From positions 871,001 through 935,000 of the forward strand of contig BSBK01001304.1 in assembly GCA_027943335.1 (NCBI GenBank): a DNA stretch of 64,000 nucleotides, given 5' to 3'. This stretch comes from Chamaecyparis obtusa (taxonomy: Eukaryota; Streptophyta; Pinopsida; Cupressales; Cupressaceae). Position 1 is the first letter of the stretch; every line of letters begins with the position of its first letter. A program made the position numbers and the translations under genes. The notes below the pieces were generated by a model. It did no database searches. It was not told where the DNA came from and was given only the letters and a program-made list of their open reading frames with translations. Below are positions 24,190-35,080 of this stretch, piece by piece.

Positions 24190-25262
24190 TTGTTCATCAT
24201 TATAGAATTAAGAAACCAATTTGTATGTTTCAAATGATCATAAAATTTTTATTGTTGTTTCTACCAGTGCATTAAGCAGCCAATTCAAAGTTGCTCCTTT
24301 TCTCACCATTTTTATAACTAAAGTTGAATCTCCTTCGATTTATACCTTCTCTAATTTAAGACTTTTGCATAAGCTTAAACCTTCTAATAGAGCATTGAGT
24401 TATGCATAGTTATTGAACTCTTTACCTAGGTACATTGATATTCTAGCTATGTTACTACCATTCCATTTAAAGATGCAATTTCCTTCACCTGCTTCCCCTG
24501 GGTTACCCCTGGATGATCCATCAAAATTGAGTTTATACCCCCCTTCTATGTGTGGTTTCCATACACAGCTGGCCCTTTAGTCTTTTTCCTCCCCTCTTCT
24601 GTTCTCCATAAAGGGAGGAATCTTTAATCCATGGAAATATTTCCATAGGAAGTTTTCATTATCTAAGAATGTCTTGTCCTTTCTATCTAGTATATTCCTA
24701 CTATTAACTACCACCACTATATAGACTTCAGACTTAATAAAAAATTTCTCTATGTCTAACTTTGAATCTCTAAATATTTTCATATTTCTTTGCTTCCATA
24801 ACTGGAACATATTAGCATTGAGGGAGCTAACTTGCAGATTTTTCCATGTAGGTCATTACTTTCCTTCCTTGGCTAGGTCTTTAGTAGTTCTGTAATGTCA
24901 TTTTGGAGAGCAGATTGCCAATTTAGCTTCTCCACCAGCCATTTCCAACACTTATTTGAATACTCACACCTCACCAATAGATAATCCACATCTTCAATAT
25001 ATTTTTCACAAAGAGCGCATCTTGATGGCCCTCTAAAACCTATCTTAGTGAACAAGTCTATTGAAAGACTTCTATTTTGCAAAGCTTCCCATGTGAGCAT
25101 ACTAGCCTTTGGAAAACAATCTTTGTGCCAACATAGGTCTATCAAGAGTTCACTTTTCCTTGTTAAATTCTTTTTAAGAAGATCGTAACCTTCTTTTGCA
25201 TTATATTTACCATTTTTTTCTTTTTCCCAAATGACTATATCTTCCCCTCTCTTATTGCTTAA
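24190..25262 (-). pseudogene. LINE (L1-type) 3' fragment: zf-RVT and RNase H
   Basis: Minus strand. The upstream part (25145-24873) encodes a typical plant LINE zinc-binding domain: LTWEALQNRSLSIDLF, then RCALCEKYIEDVDYLLVRC and a Trp-rich end (CWKWLVEKLNW). A linker follows (24810-24577), then an RNase H region at about 24535-24220 with NFDGSSRGNPG (first catalytic Asp at 24520-24522), a stop at the position of the catalytic Glu (NNYA then stop then LNALLEG) and EGDS for the next Asp. RT and endonuclease are absent. This fits a 5'-truncated non-LTR element, duplicated in tandem with 23560-24110. Confidence 0.75.
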
Positions 25263-25995
25263 AATTGCAGGTGATGAATATAAATCATGAAATTTTGATA
25301 CACAACTCTTATGGACCTAATAGATTCATCCAACAACATTAAACAATAAGGTGCTAAGGATTTAAATCTTTCTTCACTTCAAGCTTAAAGCAGATGAGGG
25401 TGTACCTATTAGATTCAATTCTTTAAAGAATGACAACAATTATCTGTATCCCTCATATAGACATAAACATATAATTATTTCAACACAAACTTAAGATAAA
25501 TTGTTATTTGATTGTGTTGATGGTGAGAAATGTAAATTGAGCTAAGACTAGTGCCAAATCGTAGGTCAAAGAGTCAAAGAACATACATCCATAGAAATCC
25601 CTCAGATCAAATATCTCCAAAACCCAGATGAGGTGCCTTAAAACATATTCTCTCATTAACACACAGAGTCGTCAAATTCTTGTATAAATAATGAATTCTC
25701 AGAGATCTCCCATAAGACTTATTCTTCCCTTGAAAGAAACGTTAGCTTAACCCCACTATTCACCTTGTAAATTATGTGTTAAAAATGATTTATAGATTTA
25801 CCACATGAAAAACTCAAGACTCATACATGAAGACAAGAAAATATGCAAAGGATTGTCAATATATTTTCATTGATATTTTCCTGTATTAGTACATTCAAAG
25901 AAATAATTTCTTAGACCTGAAACAGAGATGCAAAAACTCTCCTCGCTGAATTTCACCACCCTTTTACAAAAATAAAACTTTCTATATATCACTAG
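25263..25995. other. Non-coding stretch inside element B
   Basis: AT-rich, with no coding frame and no clear repeat ends. It separates the LINE fragment from B's Ser-rich ORF and may be a further old insertion. Confidence 0.35.
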
Positions 25996-27476
25996 CCATC
26001 CTGGAATCCTAAGGAAAATGATGCATCACGACTTGCTTCTTCCAAACATTTTTCACCTTGTAATTCTTCTCATCCTTCCTCATCTTCCAAGTCTTATCAT
26101 GACTCTTCTAGACATTATTCACATTCCTCATCTTCAAAGTCTTACCTTGACTCTTCTAGACATTATTCACATTCCTCATCTTCCAAGTCTCATGATGACT
26201 CTTCTAGACATTATTCGCATTCCTCATTATCCAAGTCCTCTTCATCCACTAGGTCTTCACTTTCATCTTCTTCACAATCTCGTTCCTCTTCTACTTCTTC
26301 CAAGAGTCTTACTCCTCGTCTCAAGACATACCATGATGAGCAACATAATAATCTTTGTGATACTTCTTCTACAAAGAGTGACATGCCTATTATTGATGAC
26401 TATGATGATGAACCATATAGTGCTACCTATGACACCTCTATTCCTAAGAGTCCTCCTCATCGTGTGCTCATGCTTACTAGAAAAGGGTCATCCCATTGGA
26501 TAGATTGTGATGGTGATCCATATGATTCTCATTTTGAAATAGACTTTGATGATTTTTGTGAACAATACCTGGATGATACATCTACTTCTATTGAGGAATA
26601 TAAAATGTACCATGCTGATTTGAAATGTAAATATTATAAGAATCCTTCCTCTAAGAAATCTCATGCTGAAAATAAAGATTACACTCTCAAGAAAGATTAT
26701 GTTAATGATGTATCTTTGTCTTGTGATGGTTCCTTTCCATTCCCCACTTCCTCCAATACTCATACTTTTCCTAAAGCTTCCGAGTATTCCAAATCTTTCA
26801 CAAATCCTTCATCTAACAAAAATCCTAATAATTTCCATGTGGTTCCCTATAGTTATCCTCAAGGGCTACCTCTTAAAGAAACTCAAGCTAACCTTCACTT
26901 GGTTGCAAATACTTTCAATAATGCTAAACCTAAAGAGCCTAAGCCTTTATGCACTATAATACCTACTTCAATAGTCCTTTACCATCTCTTATAGAGTCTT
27001 CCATACAATTCCAACATGCTTCCTTGTCCTTAGAAGTGGCTCCATGTCAAGAGGACTGTAAAAATGATAAAGAAAATAACATAAAGAAAGATCAAGATCA
27101 AAAACCATCCATGTCATCCAATCCTTTTCATGATGTCTCTTATCCATTTCATGGTTCCTTGATCTTGCACACCCTTTCTCATCCATTCCACCATGTCTTA
27201 AGTCTTCTCCTAAGCAAGATCAAGATACTACTTACACCATTGAGCTTATTGACAATCAAAATAACCTTACTACACTTGCACTTTCCAAAGATGATACTTC
27301 CATTAAGGTTATCAAAAATAGTGTTGCTACTTCCAATTTTAAGCCTATTGAAAATCAAGAGAAAAATTATATGCTTATGTTATCCAAAGCTCCTTGTCAA
27401 GATCAAAGCCTTCCATCTTCTTGTTCTACCATTCCATGTTTGCTTCTACTTTCTTCTCTTCCTAAATCTTTGTAAG
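25996..27476 (+). pseudogene. Ser-rich ORF of element B, N-terminal part, decayed
   Basis: A frame opens after TAG 25993-25995 and runs to 26994 (about 333 codons), then continues in other frames to 27476 through at least two frameshifts (near 26950 and 27200). No ATG is visible at its head. The N-terminal part has three tandem 48-bp units giving SSSSKSYHDSSRHYSH and variants (about 26090-26235), then an SR-like stretch. The middle is acidic (IIDDYDDEPY, DFDDFCEQYLDD) and Lys-rich (CKYYKNPSSKKS). No gag, protease or zinc knuckle is recognised. Function unknown; it may be a structural or accessory protein of a non-autonomous element. Confidence 0.55.
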
Positions 27477-27898
27477 CTCTAAACAATCCTATCAAATAAG
27501 TTGCTCCTATTCAAGATGTTCATGATCCCATTGCAAATCCTAATGTTCACCGTAAAGATGTTGATGTCCATATAGATGTTGATGAACTTATTGATTATCC
27601 TTTTGCATCTTCCACATCCATTCTTGGACCTCTTCCACCAATACTAAGGGATTCACGTCTTCCTTCCATCTTGGGCCCTTATGTCCCTTCACTTTCCCCT
27701 CCTAACTCTCCTAATTAGTCATCCATCTTGGGTCCTTACGTCCCTCCATCTCCTATCTTTCCTCAAGATAAACATAGATGCATACCCTTGAATCCTTTTC
27801 ATCCACACAACTATCTAAATCAGTCATATCCTCCTTTTCCTTCCACAAGTCCCAAGTCTTTTGGAAGTAACTTGAATGTTCAATACAAGAAAAAGAAG
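27477..27898 (+). pseudogene. Ser/Pro-rich ORF of element B, middle part before copia F
   Basis: Broken frame continuing the previous entry. It encodes Pro-rich repeats (SILGPYVPS...SSILGPYVPPSP, about 27660-27760) and ends in a Lys run (YKKKK) exactly at the copia insertion site. The frame is taken up again at 34558 after the TSD, which shows that the copia split an already existing ORF. Confidence 0.5.
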
Positions 27899-28382
27899 TG
27901 TTGGTGTAATTAATTTTTCCTAATTATACTTTACTTAATCTTACTTAGGTTAATGCATTGCATAGTAGTTAGTGATTGAGACACCTAGGAGTGTACACAT
28001 CTATTAAGCACATGGTGTAGGAGAAATTCCACTTTAGGTTTGATAGTTGTCTTCACATACCTCATTGTGTGTGAGATCCACCTTTTGTGCTCTTATCACA
28101 TTATCATCCTAATCCAATGCACATACTTTATTGCATATTGGAGGATGATCCACATTTGGTGGACATGTGATTACATGTAGCATAGGTGATAGCTTATCAA
28201 CTCCTTACCATTCTCTCATATCGCCTTTCCTATAGAAGGAGGCCTATTATGTAATCATTTCATGAACATTGAGTAATTCATTGGATCTATTCAATCCATC
28301 CTTGCATTCATATTTTCTCTCTTGTGCTTTTCTTCAACCTCTAGATCCTTGGTTCAATATTTGCTATTTGAAAATTCTTACA
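27899..28382 (+). mobile_element. 5' LTR of copia F (484 bp)
   Basis: Starts TGTTGGTGTAATTAA and ends AAATTCTTACA. The TATA-like site CCTATATAAGGA of the 3' LTR is CCTATAGAAGGA here (about 28230), so this copy's promoter may be weakened. Confidence 0.9.
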
Positions 28383-28395
28383 TGGTATCAGAGCC
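28383..28395 (+). promoter_or_regulatory. Primer binding site of copia F (tRNA-iMet)
   Basis: TGGTATCAGAGCC directly follows the LTR. It is the standard complement of the initiator tRNA-Met 3' end used by plant Ty1/copia elements. Confidence 0.95.
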
Positions 28396-30054
28396 ATTGG
28401 AGCATTCTTGATTAGCCGATTTGAAGAGAGCTTGATGCAAGCTTTAAAGGTCCAAATCTTAGATATGGAAACCAGCATGTGATAGAGGCATCTTGGAGCA
28501 GATCTGACCTCACCATTGCATCCGGGAGGCTATTTTGGTTAAAATCGACTATAAACTTGCCCATATCCGGATGAAAGTCAAATCCAAGGAAAAATTTTTT
28601 TGTAAATCAGAACATATGGCCTGAACTGCACCTCTGCAGTACAAATTTGTAAAAAAAAATAATTATTTTTTTAATCTATATTTTTTCAAATTTTTTTAAT
28701 TTCCCTCGACAAAAAATTTTGCTTTTTGGGCCTGGTACGTGCCCTATAATCCATTGGTTTCATAGAGAAGATTCTCTGTGCATTCATAATTGTGACATCA
28801 TCATACAACAAGCCAGCCTTCATGTCAGCATAGGACACAACCCAAAGGCGATCCTTCAACAACGGTCGTGCTTTGCCTTTTGTTATGAGTTGGGGAGGCT
28901 GCATATAAAAATGGCTCAAAATTCCCTGTCGCAAGCAATGTGGGATTAACATCCCAGCATTGCTCCTTCACTGAAGGCATAGGAGCCCACCACTCCTCCA
29001 AACATCTGCCACCAATGGTAGATCTCAGATCCCCCCACCGCAGGCTGCACCTCTCCAAATAGTTGTGCACCTCTGCAAAAAGTATTCCTTCCATGGCTAC
29101 TTCACAGCAGACACGCGATGCCACTTCAGTGGGCCACCTCAAACTGCTGGTCACCACCTTTGTCCTGCCACCACCCGGTCCCTGATAGTACTCCACCATG
29201 GTGGCTGATTTTTCCACCTCAGCTAGGCTCCACGCGTCTGCCAACTTGGCAACCTCTGCACTGCCACGCGGGCCCCCTCACACATCACCTGCCACACAGG
29301 CATCTGCACAATCAAATGCCACATCATCCCCTGTGTAGTCTAGATCATGCCACATGGTAGAGGCACACCAACACATCTATACCATATGGTTCCACATCAG
29401 CAATATGGAATGACTAGTCATCAGACACATCAGTAGGGGCTAGAATTTTTTGCTGACATCATCCAATCAAGTGCCTAAATTTGATAGTCATTTAGTCATC
29501 GCAGCAGGGCAAAATTGGGTCTTTTTGATGGCTGTATGACCATCAAATTTTACCCTTTGAATTTTTGACATCATCAAGGTTTCAAAATTCTCAGCCTTCA
29601 CCATTTGCATTTTTGATTTGATAGTCCAACTTTGAGAGGCCATAACTTGGTCATCCGGGCTCCAAATTGGGTGTGATTTTTTTTGAAATTGGGTAGAATT
29701 TCTTGAACTTTCCAATGGTGGTGTTGATTTTTCATTTTGGTGGCCTCATTTATCAGAAATTGTAGATCTTTTTGATTGTTCCTATTTGTTCCTGATTTCT
29801 GCAACTTCCAGGGCTTCATTTGGGCACATACGGTAACATTTTGAGGTGAAATTTTTTTTGAAAGTGCATGATTTTTATCTACTTTCTAGATCTGAAATCA
29901 TATTTGAGTGATTTTGGGTAGACATATCACTTTCATTAATAGGCTATTTTGGGGCTATAATTACACTTGGTTAATCCTTGGATTTTAGTTTTTTGATTTG
30001 CATCAGTCATTTGAAGGAGTTATCAGTAGTTATCAGTCATTATTTGGTGTCAAT
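28396..30054 (+). other. Long untranslated leader of copia F
   Basis: No plus-strand frame with copia motifs until ATG 30055. Open frames on the minus strand at 28686-29244 and 29488-29819 have no recognisable motifs. A CCACC/GCCACATC-rich stretch lies at 29100-29360. A leader of 1.66 kb is long for a copia element and may contain non-copia sequence. Confidence 0.5.
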
Positions 30055-31764
30055 ATGGATAATTCAAAGGTTAAAATCCTCACTCCATATAACTACCATG
30101 AATGGAAAGTTTCTTTAAGTGATCATTTGTTGAGTCTTGGATTGTTTAGAATGACTCTTGGGTAGGATCAAGAACCTCAAACAAGTGTTGTAGAAAGGAG
30201 AAAATGGTTTGATCGAAGGGATAAAGCACTTGGCTCTCTTAGATCATCCATCTCTCATGACATGCTCTTTCATATTGAATCTTGCACAAATCCTCATGAT
30301 GCTTGGATCACATTGGAAGGACTCTTTGGTAAACCTAATAGAATGAGAAAATTCAGATTAGAGAATGATCTCATAGGTCTCAATCCTAGGGATTTTAACA
30401 ATATTCAATATTTTTTCTCTAAGTTCAATACTATTAGATCGGAGCTTTCTTCATGTGGCATTGTTAAAGGGGATGAACAATTGATCTTCTCTATTCTTTC
30501 CAAGCTTGGTCCTGAATATTCTATCTTTGTTTCTACATTCTATGCTACTATGGATGCTCTTGCTAGTGCATACAAATTTCCCTCTCTTGATGAATTTGTA
30601 GCGTAACTCACAAGGGAACAAGCAAAGTTGGCACACATGGGTCAGTTAAAGCCTTCCACACATCAAGCATTGATTGCAAGTGAGACTACTTCAAAGGCTT
30701 CTAATGGAAAAGGAAAGAAACACAATAAGGATCCTAAGCCTCATGACAAAGGTAATGAATCTTCTTCACCAAAAAGTACTAAATCCAAGTCCTCTTCAAG
30801 AGAGGAATCATCTAGAAGAAAGAGAGATAAATGTGCATATTGTCAAAAGTTAGGACATGATGAGCATAAGTGTTTTCAAAAGAAGATTGATGAGCTAACT
30901 CACATTATTCAAAAACACAACATTAAGTTGCCCTCATCAGTGTCTACTCCTTCTTCTACACATTTGACAGCATCTACATCTCCATCATCATCCAAATATA
31001 AAGGTAAAGGACAACCACTCATGGCTTCCACACATCTTGAGCAAGGTAAATGGCTTCTTGATTCAGGTGCATCACATCATATGGCGTCTTCTATGGATAT
31101 GTTTTCTTCTATTGATCCTTGTAATTCTCCTAATATTTTTATGGGTAACAACACATTCATGAGAGTTTGTGGGAAAGGTTCTATTCCTGTGGGAGAGGGG
31201 ACATTTAATGATGTTCTTTATGTACCATCATTGACCACTAATCTGCTTTCTATTTACCAAATCACACATGGGGCACAAGGTAAAATTGTTGAGTTCACTC
31301 TTGATTTTGTATACATTAGGGACATGGAGACTAGAGATGTCATAGCTATGGGAGTTGTTTATCATACATCCCACTTGTATTCTTTTTCTAATTTTGTTGA
31401 TAATGATGATGATATTCATGATGTACCCATCCCTTTGCCAAGGGATAATTATGAGGAGAATTTTGGGCACTTGAATCATTTTGTTGTTGAGACAAGTGTT
31501 GATCTTACTACTCCTCCACCTCCTACTTCTTCAGACATGGGCTCTACTATTCAACAGGATGATCATAGTGTTTTAGATCTTGCAGAATGTGATGACTACT
31601 TGGATGCATCTTCAGCCTTTGTTGATTCTCATGATGCAGATTTGGAAGACATACATGAGGGAGTTTCTCTTTCCCTTGACAATTTCATCATAGATAGGGA
31701 TACTTCTTCACCTTCTTTGGAGATTGGTTTACTTGATTCTTCTCCTTCTTTACTTGATTTTTAA
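30055..31764 (+). pseudogene. gag: Copia F gag-protease, two stops, no pol
   Basis: One frame of 569 codons starts at ATG 30055 and is broken only by TAG 30163-30165 and TAA 30604-30606. The N-terminal part is a copia-type gag (HEWKVSLSDHLLSLGLF; DAWITLEGLFGKPNRMRKF at about residues 79-97). A Lys/Ser-rich linker leads to one CCHC zinc knuckle, CAYCQKLGHDEHKC (residues 260-273). The aspartic protease active site WLLDSGASHHM follows (Asp 336), with YVPSLTTNLLSI downstream. Instead of the pre-integrase and integrase domains the frame ends in an acidic, Ser-rich tail. The frame is nearly intact while pol is wholly absent, which suggests this gag-only form was itself propagated. Confidence 0.85.
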
Positions 31765-34060
31765 CTGTTATACACTGAGTTTTACACCTTTGTTTCAAGC
31801 TCTCTTGGTCTTGATAACTCAGTATAACATGGGAATCATCTCAAGGTTGTGGGACCTTTGCTAACCGAGATGAGACCTCTAGGTTCTAGGCTGGTTCCTC
31901 TTGGATTATCATCTTAGTTCTCTCTTAAACATGAAATTAAATCTTTGAGGGGAAAGGGTTAGAAGGAATGCATGAAATAGAAATGACAAGAAAGCAAACT
32001 ACCTACTAGGTGATGCATTGAAAATAGGGTTTGGATCTCAATATAGAGGGATGAAATCAATGAAGCACTTAGGTCTAATAGGTCACAACTTACTAAATAA
32101 GCTTGCATAAGTATTTCATAAGAGGGCTTGAACATAAGACACAACCTATGACCTGCAAGAAGACATTCTCTTCAGCAAAAGGGCACAAGAATGAGACAGA
32201 ATGATAGGGGGCTGAAGAATACCCACAAACTCACTCAGATCAAATCAAACATAGTAGTGCACATATAAGATGAAAGTAAGAGGGATCAAGAACCCTAAGT
32301 ATCACTAAAAGCATTCATAAACTTCAATCCAATAAGAGATAATGAAAACAAGGAAGCATAGGGACATGAAGGATTGTCACAAACTACCTCTGTAATATTT
32401 TTATTATCAATGGGAATTCACAGAATGTGAGAAACCAAAGGGCAGGAAGAAATGCCATGGATAGCTTCCCAAGAAAGAGTCTTTCTTTTTACAAAATTTG
32501 AATTCTTAGCACTACAAGCTCCAAAAAAACACTATATACATCCCTCAATTGCACGCAGGCAGGAGTCAAAAAACTAACTAGGGTTACAGATTTACAATTT
32601 AATAATCAACCTTAGGGTACTAATTTATCAAATCTGATCATGAATACACTTCTACAACATCTCAACTAAATAGATAAATGACCCATCCCTGTACCGCAAA
32701 CAACCTACAGACAAGCAACCTGGACTCATCATTTTTCTTGCACAAAAGTCTCGCCATGAATGCTAACTGGTACCCTGCAAAATCCATGGCATCATCAACC
32801 AGATCATCCATCATCATGCTTGCAACTAGAAAATGTCCTTAGAAATCAATTCCGAGCTACCCTGCCACTTTGTACACGTCCTCTACATAAGAAAAGCCTG
32901 TGAAAACTATTGCACCGCTTTGAAAATGTCGTTGGTCGCATGATCGCATGAGCCCAAAAAGTTGCATGCGATCATGTGACTGGCTTTTTGAAAATTCCAT
33001 CCTTGCCACATAGGACACCTGGCCCACAAGATCTGCCACCTCAGTCTGACCCATGATAGTACCATAGGAAATGCCCTTAGAATCCAATGGTGGTCGTATG
33101 ATCATATGGGATCGGAAGATCCCATGCGAACATGCAACCACCGTAGATCTTGCATCTACTAGTCCCATGCTATACCTCCAGCCCACCGTACACTGGACAC
33201 ATCACCTCTAGAGGAAGAAGTGTGAAACATGAGGGGTAAAAAACACAGAGTGTTTCTAGAGTGAAAGTCAAAAACACATTGGGCTTTCAGGGTGAAGGTC
33301 GAAAACATAAAGGGTTTTGGATACTGAACATTTTGGAACACTGTGACCTAAGCATTTCCTGCAACCATTCAAACTTGAATATCTCTGAGGGCTTTGCAAA
33401 TTATGGTGTTTGATCAGAGCTGGGGCTTGACATTACATTGAAGAACATGGGGTTAAGGGCACAAATCATAGAGCTTTGTGGATCAACTTTGCAAGCTAAA
33501 ACAAGCTATAGTAGGGACTGTGGCCAAAATTGAATAATAGGAAAATTTTGGGTAACAGTCACATGCGGTGATAGATTCTTTGAGCTTGGAGATTCCTACT
33601 TAGTCTTCAAAGGTTCATGCATGGAGACCTTCATCTTCTTCCTCCTTCCATTTGCACAAAGATTGGCTTCTTCATCATTTGATGTATCTATTTCTTCCTA
33701 AGGGGAGACATGTTTCTTGCAAGCATTGGCTTAACTATTATTTGTAGGTACTCTTCATCAACATGGGAGCTTCTACATTATGGGGGGATATCATGTCTCC
33801 AACTATCCTTCTTATGGGGGGATAATTATTTGTATATACATGATGTATGTAGTTCTTGGGGGGTCTTGAGCACTCCATCCATGCATCTTGTTTTCTTCTC
33901 TCTTTTTGGGGGAGGGTTTTTCCCATGAGGTTTTCCCTCTTTCTCCACCTTATGAGAGTTATGCATTTCATGTATCTTGTACATGGGTACCTAACATGGC
34001 CTAGTTGCCAGGCCCCATCTTACATTGTGAGTTTAAGTTCATTCCCCTAAGTTGCACTTA
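31765..34060 (+). other. 3' non-coding internal region of copia F
   Basis: No RT, RNase H or integrase motif in any frame. 31950-33576 may be a separate insertion: TCTTTGAG stands on both sides (31942-31949 and 33577-33584), though the ends show no TIRs. It includes a degenerate repeat of GTCAAAAACAC/GTCGAAAACATA type at 33230-33320. From 33700 to 34060 the sequence has several G runs (ATGGGGGGATA) before the PPT. Confidence 0.45.
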
Positions 34061-34068
34061 AGGGGGGG
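34061..34068 (+). promoter_or_regulatory. Polypurine tract of copia F
   Basis: AAGGGGGGG lies immediately before the 3' LTR start (TTTTGGTGTAATT; the expected TG is TT by one change). Confidence 0.8.
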
Positions 34069-34552
34069 TTTTGGTGTAATTAAGTATTCCTAATTACACT
34101 TTAATTAATCTTACTTAGGTTAATGCATTGCATAGTAGTCAGTGATTGAGACACCTAGGAGTGTGCACATCTATTAAGCACATGGTGTAGGAGAAATTCT
34201 ACTTTAGGTGTGATATTTATCTTCACATACCTCGTTGTATGTGAGATCCACCTTTTGGGCTCTTATCACATTATCATCCTAATCCAATGTACATACTTTA
34301 TTGCATATTGGAGGATGATCCACATTTGGTGGACATGTGATTACACCTAGCATAGGTGATAGCTTATTAGCTCCTTATCATTCTCTCATATTGCCTTTCC
34401 TATATAAGGATGCCTATTATGTAATCATTTCATGAACATTGAGTAATTCATTGGATCTATTCAATCCATCCTTGCATTCATATTTTATCTCTTGTGCTTT
34501 TCTTCAACCTCTAGATCCTTGGTTCAATATTTTCTATTTGCAAATTCTTACA
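34069..34552 (+). mobile_element. 3' LTR of copia F (484 bp)
   Basis: Same length and order as the 5' LTR, ending CAAATTCTTACA. The TATA-like site CCTATATAAGGA is intact (about 34400). Confidence 0.9.
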
Positions 34553-34557
34553 AGAAG

Positions 34558-35080
34558 CAATGCAAGAATCCATCAAAAAAGAAGATCACCATGTCTCCTC
34601 TAATTGACATGGAGGCATGAAGTCAAAAGAGATATCTAAGAAGAAAACTACAAGACAAGTATGGGTTCCAAAATCCATCATTGAAGATATTCTCTCTAAA
34701 TCATCAAAAAGAAATGAAAAGCCTACGACTATGTGGATTCCAAAGTCTCTCTTGAAAGAGTCTAATGTTGAGAAACAAGTAAAGTTGACATTCAAGCTTC
34801 CAAAGGCTTCCACTTCATCTTCTTCCAAAAAAATTCTTCCTTTTCATGCGCCTAAACTACAACCTCTGATATCCATTCACCATATTCCTTCACGTATTCC
34901 TTCATTCACATTTCCTCCATCCTCTTGCAACCATTCAAGGTGTGTGTTGATTTTGATCTTGTCTTCCTTTCCATCTATCCTTTCACAATCCTTCCATCCA
35001 TTATCCTTCTACCATCTATCCTTTTTCCTCATTTGCCTATTCTTCCTATCTTCCAACCTCACTCGCTTTACATAAAACCT
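34558..35080 (+). pseudogene. Ser/Lys-rich ORF of element B, C-terminal part after copia F
   Basis: Continues B's ORF from the Lys run before the copia: QCKNPSKKKITMSPLIDMEA, then a stop, then a +1 frame from 34617 with KKTTRQVWVPKSIIEDIL and TTMWIPKSLLKESNVEK. The pair of xWxPKS motifs is a clear internal repeat. After about residue 80 the frame becomes Ser/Pro-rich and loses coding character. No family is recognised. Confidence 0.5.

Larger units (their letters stand above)
27894..34557 (+). mobile_element. Ty1/copia element F (27899-34552, 6654 bp) with TSD AGAAG
   Basis: Two LTRs of 484 bp each (27899-28382, 34069-34552), a tRNA-iMet PBS, a G-rich PPT and 5-bp TSDs AGAAG (27894-27898 and 34553-34557). 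I count about 26 differences between the LTRs (roughly 5%), so it is younger than A and C. The internal region codes only for gag and protease; integrase, RT and RNase H are missing although the internal region is 5.7 kb. It is therefore non-autonomous. It sits inside B's Ser-rich ORF. Confidence 0.9.

Noticed and set aside
26018..26503. 161-codon hydrophobic frame rich in Leu, Ile and His
   Set aside because: It is the shadow of the Ser-rich ORF in another frame; the repeats make coding sense (SSSSKS...) only in the frame opening at 25996.
28383..28395. Part of a tRNA gene (TGGTATCAGAGCC)
   Set aside because: It directly follows an LTR end and is only the complement of a tRNA 3' end, i.e. 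a primer binding site.
28686..29819. Minus-strand frames of 73-139 codons in the leader of copia F
   Set aside because: No recognisable motif and they lie antisense in an untranslated leader.
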